Source: Niebla homalea
Lineage: Eukaryota > Ascomycota > Lecanoromycetes > Lecanorales > Ramalinaceae
Length of the DNA: 64,000 bases
Assembly: GCA_019925105.1 (NCBI GenBank)
Contig: JAHGAU010000020.1
Span: 620,001-684,000 of the forward strand
Direction of reading: 5' to 3'
Shown: in pieces, positions 48,296 to 61,429 of the stretch
How the letters are laid out: each line of letters begins with the position of its first letter
Position numbering within the stretch: the first letter of the stretch is position 1
The notes under the pieces: generated by a model
Seen by the model: the letters and a program-made list of their open reading frames with translations, nothing else
The model's database searches: none
What the model was told of the DNA's origin: nothing
Position numbers and translations under genes: made by a program

Positions 48296-48340
48296 CCCTG
48301 CAGCGGCGGACGCAAAGCTTGAGATAAAGGGCGAAGGCAT
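43541..48340 (-). CDS. Large GYF-domain protein (SMY2/SYH1-like)
   Basis: Exons are 48340-48219, 48123-43961 and 43887-43541, giving 1543 residues. GYF domains bind proline-rich peptides; fungal SMY2/SYH1 and related proteins act in translation-coupled mRNA control and vesicle traffic. The N-terminus MPSPFISSFASAAAGN is followed by Asn-Ser repeats. A conserved block (YPVEDLFIDGWTPDK, GWGRGDD, DICWDHTGGVQPLGLIPMTD) lies near residues 130-200. The GYF domain is MRWVYRDPQGNQQGPWSGLE then MHDWYKAGFFSPELQVRKLE. Gln/Ala/Ser-rich coiled segments follow, and the final exon carries FPPEVEIISEAVYGSSQTID and FAEEFLRRKKLAERGVI, a feature of this group. The start is the ATG opening exon 1. The other strand has a long shadow ORF (47011-47871) which I do not call. 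Confidence 0.93.
48261..48294. repeat. Hexamer repeat encoding Asn-Ser in the GYF gene
   Basis: On the coding (minus) strand about five copies of AACAGC encode an Asn-Ser run near residue 17 of the GYF protein. Confidence 0.8.
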
Positions 48341-50987
48341 TGTGTGGCTGCAAGACTGGTTCTTCAGAGGTTCCGAGGAACTGTGGGTGTTTGCAGGAAC
48401 GGGGAAAGGGAGGTTACAGGTTTAGAGGGATACGGGGTAGACGGGGGATATTCTGGAGGAAAAAAAAAGGATGATTGAATTGTCGAGGCTTGGCAGATGG
48501 AAGCGAAGTTTTGGATGGGGTGGAGGCAGCGGAGTGGAAGAAGTATAAAAGCTTCTCTCTGGTGGGTGGTGGGTGGGGCGAACTGGAGAACTATGTTGGT
48601 GTTGTATTGTCCAGTTAAGAGTTGTGAAGAAGAGCCAGTGACCAAAAATGAGCTGGCGGGCAAGTCAAAAGAACGCTGTAGCAGTAGCAGTAGCAGTAGC
48701 AGCACCAAGGACGCGGAGTAGCACGCCAGCAGTTCAGCAACTCCGGGGGCAGATCGTAGCCACTCAGAGGAGGGAGATCTGCTTGATATTTCGATTTATA
48801 TCTAACCGATTGAGAGATAGCGTGCTGCATCCAACTCCAAATCCTTGCCATCTCCGTCATTTTCCTTTTGATTTTTCCTTTTCTGGATTGCATCGCCCTT
48901 TTTACCATCATAAACGCCTGGTCTCCCATTTGATCAAATCAACGTAACTCAGGCTGCTCGCTCTCAACAGGCGTCTATCACTTGTGGTAGCCTTGATAGG
49001 CTTAGCCCCCAGTGAGAAATGCCAAGTTCATGCCTTCTGTTGGACGCTGTATTGTCTGCTGCCTTCATCTCTTCAAATTACACTTTGCGATTTGAATATT
49101 ATGTCTATGATGTCCCTCTGTCAATTCTACCAAATTCTTACGTCTGGAAATCACTCAAGCCCCTTTTGCCTTATTTCGCCACGGCAAAATGATCAGTTGC
49201 AGAAATCGTCCGTCTGTGCAGAATTGTTGTATGAAGCGGTGATACCTACCAACCATTGCATTCATAAATACGAGAGCGGAGTGTCATTCTTGTCAACGTT
49301 GTGGTGCCTATTTAAAGTTAAATCGACTTAGTGGACATACTCAAGTATCTGTCGCACCTCTTTTATCTGTCGCACCTCTTTCACCAAGTCGGTTTAAACA
49401 GTGACTCAAGATTTGGCAGACTGTTTTTGACGTTGCATGTTTTTCCCTTGCGTACCAGTCACGGACTTGGAACGTCCCGATTCGATCTCGTCTCTAAGGA
49501 CCGTGACAGGCGCTGATTTTTTTGCAATGCGAGACGGCCGTCGGGCTTTGTCCCGTGACATACACAGCCCCAGAGGCTGATACGGAGTCCGTGGGTGTCT
49601 GCACTGCGCCCAGAAGAAGCTCCAACTGCATTGGGGCCCTCCATGTAGAGTGATTCCGCAAGGGGGCGCCTATGGAGAGGATATCTACGTTCCGTTGGGT
49701 CCTGTTGGGATAGTCCCACCCTACCCCCCGGCTCCTGTTGAGATCTTCCCTCCCATCGCGATAGAGTACGATGCCTTTCAATCCCAACCTACGCCGCAAT
49801 ATTTGGACCGTGAACGCTTGCGTGCCGCATTAGGACAGCTACAAGTTGCACTCAACTATCACCGAGATGTCATCTTTGATGTTGAAGGTCAACGTAGGAC
49901 GTTCATCAGATACCATGGTACGTATGCACACCCTACATGATGGGGGGAAAAAACCGTTCACGAATTCAAGATCTACAGGAAAGCACCCGTTATATCAACA
50001 CTGTACTTGGGCACGTCTCCCATTCGATCCGTGACATTAAAAATCAATATTGGGGCCTGCATCGACGCAGAGAACATTAGGCTCTTATGTGTAGCGGTCA
50101 TTGATTAAATAAGGGCCCTCCTTGGTCAAAATGTCAATTGCGCTCGCGAGTTAAGAGTTGACGTTGACAGCTATTTCTGCGATGTTCATGTAACATTGGC
50201 CAAAGTGAGACTCCCGACAGTGGGCACACATGTCATTGATGCCTGTTACGCATAGCGGCGTCTCTAAGTAGGCAACTTGCAGAAAGTCCTGCTCTGAACC
50301 ACATACCCAGGTTTGATAGCGGGGTTGTGTAGCTGGTGGATCCTCACTTGATAACTTAGGCGTTGGTGATGCATATGCCCAATGCTTATGCTCCCGTAAG
50401 AACATGCTTGATTTCACTACAAACACAGTCGTCATTGTAAGTGCATGAAAATTTACAAGGCAAATCTTACAAAACATAGCAGTATCTACATCCGTGACCA
50501 GCCCACGCAACTCGATTGACAGTTGGGGCCAAGATCAAGCGATCATAATTCCCCAAGCATGCCATAGTAAAGGGGCTATACTTTAGGCAAGCATGCCTGC
50601 AAAAATCATGGGGTGTCTTTGCTAGTGGCCTCATCTGTGAATCTCGCAGCTTTGTTTGTTTCCAGATTCAGACAAGTCGCCTTGTGCTTGTTATATGCAG
50701 GTAAGGCAAACTGTCTCCAAACAAGCTTGACTCAAGCAGTTTTTGCCTGTTTCTCGCGTTTGCTGGGGAAAACCCTTCAAGCTTCGTAGGAGGACAAAGC
50801 TGTTTGTTATTCAGCGTCTTCTTATCTGTTCTATCCCTGATCGCCTATGAACATGTCAAAGTATACTTAAAGCCAGAATGATGCTGCGTATCTTCTTGTC
50901 CTATTCAATCCTCATCCAGCCCAGCATTTCTCACACCCCCCTTTCTAAAGACACCCAGGTCAGTCCCCACTCATACCACTATCTTAG
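48341..50987. other. Intergenic, GYF promoter and gene-poor sequence
   Basis: This is about 2.6 kb. A short run of gtagca/gcagta repeats lies at 48,678-48,703. The minus strand next to the GYF start is CT-rich. A frame at 49650-49940 (+) reads a Pro-rich stretch (VGIVPPYPPAPVEIFPP) but opens with GTG, not ATG. I do not call it. Confidence 0.4.
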
Positions 50988-51542
50988 ATGATGGACAAGA
51001 TCCACGTCAACGTACCAGGAGAATCGTGCCTGACAAACCTCTTCAGGCCAGCATTCAAGAAGCAGAATCAACATATCGAACAGGAGCTAAAGATCGACAG
51101 AGCCTGTAGAAAGATCGCTCGGTTGTGCCGGGGCCAAGGAACAAAGACGCAAATCGCAGTCTTACGAGGACCTGACGGCGCTTTCTTCTTGGAGAAAAAA
51201 TTGATAAGAGAGGACGCCAGCAACGCATATCGACCCCACGAGTCCCACATGGAATATACTGCAAGACGACAACAGCAATTGGCCGACGCCCACCGCCAAT
51301 ATATCGAGATGCGGACCGATAGAGACTACTACCGCAAAGAAACACAGCGACTCAAGACTGAGAAGGCAAGTCTGCAGCGCACTATCGATTCATTGAATCA
51401 ACAATGGAGAGATGGACAAGGCCCATACGAGAGACCTCGAAATTCTCCACATCGGCCAAATAACGGTCGAGCAGACTTGGCTAGCTTCGGTCAGGATTTG
51501 GGGAATCCTGCCGATCCTAACGACCCGGCACATCGGAGGTAG
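50988..51542 (+). CDS. Hypothetical coiled-coil protein
   Basis: This is an uninterrupted frame of 184 residues from ATG-ATG at 50988. The N-terminal half is basic and helical (FKKQNQHIEQELKIDRACRK). A predicted coiled coil runs from about ARRQQQLADAHRQYIEMRTD to LNQQWRDG. The last 40 residues are Pro/Asn/Asp-rich. No domain or signal peptide is recognised. It stands alone in a gene-poor stretch. A pyrimidine-rich leader precedes it (50,900-50,950). It may be a lineage-specific gene. Confidence 0.5.
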   Translation: MMDKIHVNVPGESCLTNLFRPAFKKQNQHIEQELKIDRACRKIARLCRGQGTKTQIAVLRGPDGAFFLEKKLIREDASNAYRPHESHMEYTARRQQQLADAHRQYIEMRTDRDYYRKETQRLKTEKASLQRTIDSLNQQWRDGQGPYERPRNSPHRPNNGRADLASFGQDLGNPADPNDPAHRR

Positions 51543-53000
51543 AAGTCATGGAGGCAATAAGTTGATTAAGCTATCCAGGGAACTTGTCTGGGTGCGAGGT
51601 CGGCACAAGGGGCCAAGGACAACAAAGTCTGATGATTGACGGCGAATCGGTCTTGAGCTCCCCAAAGTGAACAGAAGCGCGGGCAGCAATTTCGGAATAG
51701 GTGCGCAACGACGCAAGTTTTGGGGTATCAATCGAGGCACAACGACATAGACTTTCGGTTTTGTTTACTCAAGAATGCACGCTTCGTGATCAATCCGCTT
51801 CATCCTATTGCTATGTCCTTAAGGAACCATCTCCGCTACCTCAAACTCACCCCTTTCCCCAATACCTCTCCAAATACTCCTCCAACCCCAATCCCCCAAC
51901 CCCGGTCCTCTCATTCAACAACCCCCCATCACAGTCCCTCTACCCTTTGCCATCGCCACCAAAGCCTCCGCACGAAAATGCCCCATCACCGGCCCATGAT
52001 CCCCTTCACCTCCTCCGTCACCCTCTTCATGCTCCTAACCCTCCCTTCCAGCTCCTTTGGCCCCACACACTTAACCTCCAATTCTGCACCCCTAACCCCT
52101 GACCCTCTTAATCATTTCCACCACACCAATCTCCGTTACCGTCTCCCCCAACACAACCCATCTTGCCTTCCCATTGTCCGCAGGGAGGAGGGCGTGAGGG
52201 GAGGCGAGACTTAATAAAACAGTGGTTGTGGAGTTTTACAGATGGACAGAGGAGTTTTGAGATGGCTTGATGGATTGGAATTTCCAAGCTGCATAGTAGT
52301 TCATCTCCACAGGACTTTCAGAGACCGGTCTCACGACGTGGAAATTGTCCGGGCATGCATGCAGGATCTGCCGAGCGGGTGCGTGACACCATCATCTTCT
52401 CGCCTACCTACCTGATGCCATCGCAAATTTGGACAGGTTACGCCGCTCTGGTCAAGCTTGCCGACGACTTGGGAGGCCCCGGCGATGTGGACAGTGGCGT
52501 GGATCTGCGTTTGGAGTCACTGTCAGGCTGGATACTGAGCTCTGGCTGCAAAGGCTTGGAGTATTGTGAGAATGTCCGCAGCCTCGACAAGGGAAGCGTG
52601 GTCGTGGTGGAGACGAATGGGGACGATGTTCTGTAAGGAAGGTTGCATGGTTGTCCACAAGGTAGACAGTGGAGGGACAATCCAGCAACACTGTTGGCAG
52701 GTATGACCCGTCGGTTGCATCGGTAGAAAAGAGATGATGTAGGGCTGGAAATAGGATTGGGTCAAGGACGATGATTGGGGAATAGAGCATTTGGATTGCT
52801 TAGACATTGATGAAGAATGGGTTTGTATTGGGTCAGTGTATTTACAGAAGATAGATGTGATGTTATCAAATTGATCCTGTGACATTGAACGCGTTGGAAG
52901 ATAATCATCATTTCAAGATAAAACGGTAGACAATCATGGAAAAAACATTGCGTTCCAAGTGCAGAGTAGAAGGGCGTGAACATCCCATAGGAAAGGGAGA
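51543..53000. other. Intergenic, C-rich and gene-poor
   Basis: The stretch 51,840-52,150 is C-rich on the plus strand, and its ORFs (51701-52102, 51720-52214) are low-complexity Pro/Ser/Thr. Minus ORFs at 52452-52885 overlap in all frames. I call no gene. The right part includes the 3' UTR of the JEN1-like gene. Confidence 0.4.
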
Positions 53001-54610
53001 TCAGACCTTCACATCCCTCTTCTCAGCGCCCCTGTCACTCCCACTGCTTGTATCATCCTCGACCCCACCGCCCACCGCACGCAATGGCGCATCGCCGGCA
53101 GCCTCGGCCAAATCCCGATCGTGAGCCACATCAAACTTCTGGCCCAAATTTTCCGGTCCTACGACCGCAAGCAGGATGACGTATACAAAGACGCAGGCCA
53201 TGAAAATGCAAATCACCTTCCCGTACTCGTACCTCTTCGTCTTACCTTTTGGCGGCAGAGGGAATCGCTCCCCAATGGTCGTCTCGATAGTTGAGCTGGC
53301 CGAGGAGACAAGATTGCCCAATTGATAGGATGTGCCTACCACAAAGGTGCGGAACGAGCCTGGCGACAGTTCCATCAGATGAATGGGAATGACACCCCAA
53401 GCGCCTTGCACACAGAATTGTTCAAAGAATGCAGCCGCCATAATTGACTTGTTGCTCACGAAGGTATAGGGATACAGCAGAGCACCGCCAATGATGCTGA
53501 TGAAAATGATGGAGAAGCGCCGGCCGAAGATCTGGCTACAGAAGCCGATGACTGTACCTCCTGTCATGGCTCCCAGGTTTGCGACTACCTGTGTGACAGT
53601 CACGGCATTGGCGGAAAAGTTGTACTGGTTCTCAATCATAAGTGGGTATATGTCTTGACTACCATGCGACATGAAGTTGAAGCCGGCCATGAGCAGGACG
53701 AGGTAGATGAGGAGCAGCCAGTGTCTTTTCAGTGCGACTTTGCCCTCGGCAAGGAAAGTGTTGGTGATGTTACCACTGGCCTGCCTCACCGCTACGCGAT
53801 CGCGGTAGGCTTTGGTCTCGGGCAGACAAAGGCGGAAAATGATGATCAAGACGGGAGGGCAGGCGCCGAACCAGTACAAAGGTCTCCAGCCGTGGGAGGT
53901 AGTATCAACAAGACCACGGGCAAAGGCTGTGGCCAGCAAGTACCCGAATGCGTAGCCTTGTTGTAGCATGCCTGATATCAAGCCGCGCGCTGCCTCAGGG
54001 CAGTCTTCCAATGCTGTAGCGGCCGCATTCCCATATAGCCCACCCATGGCGACGCCAAAGAGGGCCCGGCAAGCGAGGAATTGCTTGTAGGTATTGCAGA
54101 AGCCCGTGCCCAGCTCGAGCACAATAAAGAGAATATTGTTGACGACGAAGGGCCATTTGCGACCATATCGATCCGCAGCAATACCTATTTCATAATGTCA
54201 GCCATGGGAAGAGATTAAGAGAGGGCATGGCAGAGAGAGAGAGAGAGCGTCGTACCGAATAGTACACTCCCCACAGACCTGAACATGAGCACCAGGGTGA
54301 TGCCCCATGTGATTTGCGAATTGGCCTTGCCGAATTGCTCACCCAATTGGGTGACTGTCAAGGAGACGGTGAAGAAGTCAAAGGCATCCCAACTCCAGGC
54401 AAGGAAGCCGACCAGAAAGAACATCCATTGCTGAAAGTTGAGCATGGCCACCAATTTAAATGGGTTCGGCGCCTTATTCATGGGCGGCTTCAGGGACGGT
54501 ATGCGAGTGGCGATATACTGGCCAATAGACATCTGAGTATATGGCTTGCGATAGACGGGCATCTCATCGTGCGAGCCCATTGTCTTCTCGCTGTCATAGT
54601 GGCCTGCCAT
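53001..54610 (-). CDS. JEN1: JEN1-type monocarboxylate/proton symporter (MFS)
   Basis: JEN1 imports lactate, pyruvate or related acids with protons at the plasma membrane. Exons are 54610-54256 and 54184-53001, giving 512 residues. The N-terminus is cytosolic. The first span is FQQWMFFLVGFLAWSWDAFD then FFTVSLTVTQLGEQFGK. The A-loop motif is IAADRYGRKWPF. The family signature N-x-x-S-H-x-S-Q-D is seen as NFMSHGSQDIYP. About twelve spans follow, for example GAWGVIPIHLMELSPGSFRT and VICIFMACVFVYVILLAVVG. The tail is hydrophilic with Ser and acidic residues, compatible with ubiquitin-linked turnover. It is transcribed away from the PDR ABC gene on its right. Confidence 0.92.
54234..54247. repeat. 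(GA)n microsatellite in the JEN1 intron
   Basis: A dinucleotide run lies within the intron 54255-54185 of the JEN1-like gene, near its donor. Confidence 0.8.
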
Positions 54611-55818
54611 CTTTGCAAGTCGCAGAGAATTACTCTCAACACCGGTGCGCTGGGACAAGATGTGGAAGAAAAAAAGAAAAAGAAAAGAAAAAAGATAAGC
54701 AGATCAGATGGTTACTCAACTACAAAGCTTATGCTCCATGCGCCACGAGGGGTACCTCACGGGTCCACCACTTCAGCGTAGTGTACCAAGCCCGATTGCG
54801 GGGAATATCACGTGCTAAGGGAGACCATTGGGCGGGGGGAGGCACTAATGGCGTTGTTCCTTGGCAGAGATTTACTGAGCGCCGAGGCTCCTCCAAACCC
54901 TTGCATCTTAGTGTCATCTTCACGCCGCTCCTTAAAAAACCTATTTGTACCTTTGTCAATCTAGGTATACCCTCAGTGTCCTGAACACTCATCAATCAGC
55001 TGCGGAGTTGTTGGAAACTCCATGTGCTTCAGCCACAGATCACCCACACAATCAACGTGATTTGGTCGGAAATCCTGGGAGCTGAGCAATCCCTCCCTGA
55101 GCCTGAGGCTACGCCCGATCCTCGCTTGGCCTCTAAAATGACAGGCCCAAAATCACCGTATTCTGGCAAGAGACCATGGGCAACGAGCAACGGAGCAAGC
55201 CCTTTCATGCACATGTTCCATTATCGGATGACCCTAGATACGCCATCGTGCTGGGATATACAAAGACCGCAGAAGATGATGAGGTAAGAGGGAGGAGCAT
55301 CAGGTGTACTTCCGTACCTCGTTCTAGTACAAAGCGCAATCAGAGCAGTGTGCAATTGCCGTTGATTCTGCCAGACCCTGCACGAGCTTCCTCGTTCCTT
55401 TGGATCTTTCGACTGCCCTTCAGCACTGACGTCAATGGGTAAGGTGAATCTCGGCATGAAACTATCGGAGTCGGGGCCCCGGATCGCGAAGACCCCGGCG
55501 GGATCTTGGAGGGCCCTGGGAAGTTTTTATGCAAGTTCGGATGGCAGCACTATGGCTTTCGGAGCTCTCTGCGTGCGAGTTTTCACTCGTTATTGCCATG
55601 TCCTTCTGTTGAATAAAGTTCAATTGTGATTGAAGGTAGTATAAGTACTGGATGGGATCCTTGGTCGTTATTTGAGGTAGAATAACCCCTTGTCCTGGTG
55701 GGCGGATCGATGCATGGTATAAATCACGGATCCATTTTCTTCGTGACCTCCACTTGTCTCCAGGAAATCTTTTCTTAATTAATAATAAAACAAATTGAGA
55801 CACCCTCCGGAGGCCCCA
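54611..55818. promoter_or_regulatory. Divergent promoter region between JEN1 and the PDR ABC gene
   Basis: This is 1.2 kb between divergent starts. It should carry the control sites of both transporters. An A-rich tract lies at 54,668-54,695 next to the JEN1 start. Small ORFs here (for example 55024-55287) are not supported. Confidence 0.5.
55718..55724 (+). promoter_or_regulatory. TATA box of the PDR ABC gene
   Basis: TATAAAT lies 101 bases before the ATG at 55819, a spacing usual in inducible fungal genes. Confidence 0.55.
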
Positions 55819-58800
55819 ATGGCATCTCCCAAGGTTCAGTCCAATCTTCTACCTGCCAACACGCATTATGAGAATCCGGCAGAGTCGACGTCTATACCAA
55901 TGACATCGAATATTTCAGAACCACCCGCACTCATAGCAGATGACGCAATCTCGCAGACCAGCAGTAGCGACAGCGATACCGAAAAGTCCAAATCGCACAG
56001 CCCTCAGTATGCGCCGATTCGCAGCACTACCGCTGGCTATGATGACAGCACGCTCGAGAGGACGATATCTCAAGTCCACGGACCACTTACCGAGCATGAA
56101 CGTACAGAGCTTCGCCAAATTGCCTCTCTTCACCGCTCCAAGTCTGGCTTCACCAAGACAATGACAGATGATGGACTCGAACGAAAGGACACCCTCGCTG
56201 GGGTTTCTGACGATGACCCACGTCTGAACCCCGAAACGCCCGAATTCGACATGTATGTCTGGGCTCGCGCTTTTGTCAGAGCCATGGATGAAGATGGTAT
56301 CAAGTCAACGAGAGCAGGCTTCACTTTCAAAGATCTCAACGTCTCGGGGTCGGGATCGGCGCTCAGTCTCCAGAAAGACTTCGCTTCCGTTTTCATGGCA
56401 CCCTTTCGACCCGGCGAGCTCGTGCACTTCGGCCACAAGCCACACAAGAAAATCATCCGGAACTTCGACGGCCTAGTCAAGAGCGGCGAAATGCTCATCG
56501 TCCTCGGCCGTCCAGGCAGCGGCTGTTCGACCTTTTTGAAGACGATTTGTGGTGAATTGACAGGATTGGAGCTGGAGAAAGGCTCGACTATTAACTACAA
56601 TGGGATTCCACAAGAGCGCATGGTCAAGGAATTCAAAGGTGAAGTTACATATAACCAGGAGGTCGACAAGCATTTTCCGCACTTGACTGTTGGAGAGACA
56701 CTTGAGTTCGCTGCCGCTGCAAGAACTCCCCATAGTCGTGTGAAGGGTATTTCGCGTAAGGTCTTTGTTGACCATATGGTCAAAATCGTCATGACCGTCT
56801 TTGGTCTGTCGCATACACGCAATACAAAGGTCGGAAATGAGTACATCCGAGGTGTTTCTGGGGGTGAACGCAAGGTAGTGATTGTCTCACCAAATGCCCT
56901 GGAAATGGACGGCTGATCATGCCTTCTCCAATAGCGAGTCAGTATAGCAGAGATGGCTCTTGCCGGAAGCCCTATTGCATGCTGGGACAACAGTACCAGA
57001 GGTCTTGATGCCGCCACAGCGCTCGAATTCACCCGCGTTCTGCGTGTCGCTGCCAACGTGAGTAATATGTGCCACGCCGTAGCCATCTACCAAGCCTCGC
57101 AAGCCATCTTCGATATTTTCGACAAGGCCATCGTTCTCTATGAAGGACGACAGATCTTTTTCGGGCCCTCCGGTGTCGCCAGGCAGTATTTCGAGACCAT
57201 GGGCTGGTATTGTCCTCCTCAAACCACAGGCGACTTTTTGACCTCGGTCACCAACCCGCAGGAGAGGAAAGCGAGGGAGGGATTTGAGTCAAGAGTCCCC
57301 AGGACTCCCCAGGACTTCGAGGCTTACTGGAAGCAAAGCCAGGAGTATGCAGCCTGTATCGCAGAGATTCGCGAGCACGAGTCAACCACTGGCGAGGACG
57401 TTCTTGACAACATGAGAGAAGCAAAGAAGGGCATGCAATCAAAGCATCTTCGCCCAAAATCGCCATACGTGATCAGCGTTTGGATGCAGGTTCGACTTTG
57501 TACTCAGCGCGCATATCAGCGGATCTGGAACGATAAAGTCAGCACCATCACTACAGTCATCGGACAAATTGTCATGGCTTTGATCGTAGGTTCCGTCTTC
57601 TACGGGACTGCAAATACGACTGCATCATTCTTTAGCAAAGGCGCGACACTCTTCTTCGCCATCCTGCTCAACGCGCTCATTAGCATCACGGAGATCAACA
57701 ACCTCTACGATCAGCGGCCCATCGTCGAAAAGCAAGCCAGCTACGCTTTCTACCATCCCTGGACCGAAGCAATGGCCGGCGTCGTCTCAGATATCCCGGT
57801 GAAATTGGTCATAGCAGTTTGCTTCAATATTATCCTCTACTTCCTTGCTGGACTACGGCCGGAGCCATCTCAATTCTTCATTTTCTTCCTCTTTGTCTTT
57901 GTGGCTATGCTCACCATGAGTTCCATCTTCCGATCTTTGGCAGCCCTTACCAAGACGCTCTCACAAGCCATGGCATTAGCGGGTGTAATGGTCTTGGCTA
58001 TTGTCATCTATACCGGTTTCACCCTTCCTCGACCATATGAACATCCCTGGATGAAGTGGATCAGCTGGATCAATCCCGTTGCGTACGCTTTCGAAGCCAT
58101 TCTCGTAAACGAAGTCCACGGGCGAGACTTTCCGTGCTCTAGCTTTGTGCCTACGCCAGACTTCCAGCAGGGGTCGTCGTTCATATGCTCGGTTGCTGGT
58201 GCTGTGGCAGGACAGACTACGGTGAGCGGTGATGACTGGGTAGAGTCGAGTTATCAGTATAGCTATTCGCACATCTGGTGAGTCTCGGACCCTATGATGC
58301 GGAAAGTGGGCCTGATGAGTATAGGCGCAACCTCGGCTTCATCTTCGCATTCCAGATATTCTTCCTGATTGTGTATCTGGTGGCAACAGAATGGAACTCC
58401 TCCACATCCTCGTCAGCCGAAGTGCTGGTCTTCCGGCGTGGTCATTTGCCAAAACACATCTCCGACACGGCGGACAAACAGGACAAGGAATCTGGTGCAG
58501 ATGGTGATAAGGCAGCAGTCGCCAATCCAGCCGAGAATCCTGGCAACGTATCCGAGGAACAGCAAGTCTCCGCCATCCCACCCCAAAAAGATATCTTTAC
58601 CTGGCGAGACGTCGGCTACGACATCCACATCAAAGGCGAGCCCCGTCGTCTCCTGGACCGTGTCTCAGGCTGGGTCAAGCCTGGCACTCTTACGGCCCTC
58701 ATGGGTGTTAGTGGTGCAGGTAAAACAACGTTACTTGATGTCCTCGCCCAGCGCGTCTCTATGGGAATCATTACAGGCGATATGTTGGTCAATGGCAAGC

Positions 58801-60837
58801 CGCTTGACTCGGCCTTTCAAAGATCAACAGGGTATGTGCAACAGCAGGACCTGCATCTTGAGACTACTACTGTGAGAGAGGCCTTAAGATTCAGTGCTAT
58901 ATTGAGGCAGCCGAACACCGTGTCGAAGAGGGAGAAGTATGACTTTGTTGAAGAAGTGATCGATATGTTGAATATGCGAGACTTTAGTGAGGCTATCGTT
59001 GGAGTACCAGGAGAGGGGCTTAATGTTGAGCAGCGCAAGGTGTGTGAATCGCTCCTTGAATGAGGTTGTGGGCCGTCATCCCCGACTCTAAAGTGCTGAC
59101 TTCTCGAATAGCTATTGACTATCGGCGTCGAACTGGCAGCTAAACCGGCTCTGTTGCTCTTCCTCGACGAGCCTACCTCTGGTCTCGATTCGCAATCATC
59201 ATGGGCCATCGTCGCCTTCTTACGTAAGCTTGCCAACTCTGGCCAAGCCGTGCTCTCCACCATTCATCAGCCAAGCTCCATCCTCTTCCAAGAATTTGAC
59301 CGTCTTCTCTTCCTCGCCAAAGGTGGCAGAACAGTTTACTTTGGCGATATCGGCCACAACTCAGAGACCATGCTCAACTACTTCCAGCGGAACGGAGCTC
59401 GTCACTGTGGTGAAAACGAGAATCCAGCTGAGTTCATCCTGGAGCTTGTGGGAGCCGGTGGTAGCGCCAATTCCAAGCAAGACTGGCCCGATGTTTGGAA
59501 CCACAGCGAGGAAGCCAGGGGCGTTCAGACAGAATTGGATCGGATCCATGCCCAAAAAGCTAATGAGCCTATGAGTGGCACGCACAATGAAAAGCACCGA
59601 GAGTTTGCAATGCCATTCACAACTCAACTCTTCTATGTTACGATGCGAGTCTTTCAGCAATACTACCGCACACCTTCCTACGTATGGGGCAAACTCATGC
59701 TCGGTGACTAAAGTAACCCTCCCCATAGACTATCGGAGCACTAACATCGCCACCAGGTGTCATGTCCGCCCTCTTCATCGGCTTCTCCTTCTACAAGCAA
59801 AATGCCTCGCAACAAGCCCTCCAAAACACCATCTTCTCCGTCTTCATGCTCACCTCCATCTTTAGCACCCTCGTCCAACAAATCATGCCACGCTTCGTCT
59901 CCCAGCGTTCCTTGTACGAAGTTCGCGAACGCCCAAGCAAGGCGTACAGCTGGGCTGCATTCCTCATCTCCAATATCTTCGTCGAGATCCCATGGCAGAT
60001 CTTGTTGGGAGTGATTGTGTTTGCAAGTTATTACTACCCGATTTACGGGCAACATCAGAGTGGAGAGCGGCAGGGACTCATCCTCTTATTTTGCATCCAA
60101 TTCTTCGTCTTCGCCTCAACGTTCGCCCATATGCTCATTGCGGCATTGCCGGATGCGGAGACAGCTGGCAATATTGCGACTCTAATGTTCTCGCTTACAC
60201 TCACATTCAACGGTCAGTCTATTTCGCCACTTCCCTCCTCCACAAACTTTGAAATTGGCACTGATATCTCCAAGGGGTCATGCAACCGCCACAAGCCCTC
60301 CCGGGCTTCTGGATCTTTATGTACCGCGTGTCCCCATTGACCTACCTCGTCGATGGTATTGCGGCTACGGGGATGCACGCCAAAGCGGTTGTCTGCGCCT
60401 CCAACGAATTTTCTCGCTTTGCTCCTCCAGCGGGGCAGACATGTGGGCAGTACCTCTCGGGTTATCTAGCGTCCGCTGCCGGGTCTGCGGGACAGCTGGT
60501 CAATCCGGAGAGCAGGACAGAATGTGAATACTGCCCGTTGACGGTATCGGATCAGTTCCTGTCGCAAGTGGCCATCACCTACGACACGAGATGGCGCAAC
60601 TACGGGATCGGTTTCGCCTTCATCTTTTTCAACATCTTTGCGGCCGTGTTGTTCTACTACATGTTTCGTGTGAAGCACTGGAGCATCGCATCTGTTGCGA
60701 AAGGTCCGAGCAAGTTGGTGCATTGGGTAGGCGAGGGTGGACGGTGGATCAGGACCGGGTTAGTGGGGCATGGGAAAAAGCTGCCTGAAGAGGGCAGCAA
60801 AGACCAAGCCAAGGGGAAAGGGAATCGGGTTTATTGA
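55819..60837 (+). CDS. PDR-type (ABCG) full-size ABC transporter
   Basis: Full-size fungal ABCG pumps export drugs, azoles and metabolites at the plasma membrane. Exons are 55819-56874, 56935-58277, 58325-59039, 59112-59703, 59757-60212 and 60275-60837, giving 1574 residues in NBD-TMD-NBD-TMD order. NBD1 has the degenerate Walker [10 protein letters not shown] with Cys for Lys, signature SGGERKRVSIAE (intron 1 falls after ERK) and a Walker-B-like [14 protein letters not shown]2 has a canonical Walker [10 protein letters not shown], a variant signature LNVEQRKLLTIG and [14 protein letters not shown]. This asymmetry is typical of the PDR5/CDR1 group. The extracellular loops carry Cys ([19 protein letters not shown]). 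The ATG at 55819 opens a Ser-rich N-terminus. Substrates cannot be inferred. Confidence 0.95.
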
Positions 60838-61429
60838 CCGTGGCGGTATTGATCTATAGAGGTAATGATGGATGAAAAGCATAGACGAGAGCGTTCCAAT
60901 ATGATGAAATGATAACCTCCATGCTCGCTTTTCGTCTTTGTGTTTCTGACATCAGTGCTCCAAAGATATCGCATTTTTCGTAAGGAATCAGGATACTATG
61001 GAGAGCCCCTTTTAATGCTGCTCAGGACATACTTGGTGGAATTACGAAGCTGGTCCTGGTGGGTATGGTCGAGGAAGATGCCGGCAATAGGGTAACAGAG
61101 CGCACAATGGTGGACGATGCAGTAGGATCAGTTGGTGGGATTGGGGAGACTGTGGAGAGAACGTGGTCGATGATCCAAGGACTGTCAGTACTGTACGAGG
61201 TTGCGGGGTAGAAATGATGAAGACTTTCAATATGTAAGCTTAAATTAGACAAGCCTTCCGGACATCCTTGGCGCCCAGAGCCTGCTAGGCAGCCGTTTTT
61301 TCAAGCCTTGACCGCGAGTCGGACTAAAATCTTCTAGCTTTTTAACCATGACATTTTGAATGTAATTGCAATAATTTGAGACAGGTATCATACCAGAGAT
61401 GTAGCAGTATCTGCACTGTCAGACCAATC
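60838..61429. other. Convergent intergenic region
   Basis: About 590 bases lie between the PDR ABC stop and the MCT-type stop. ORFs 61022-61252 and 61042-61230 (-) overlap and have no motif. Confidence 0.4.

Noticed and set aside
51701..52214. Overlapping Pro/Ser/Thr-rich ORFs
   Set aside because: Low-complexity C-rich sequence opens several frames at once; no signal peptide in a fitting frame and no domain.
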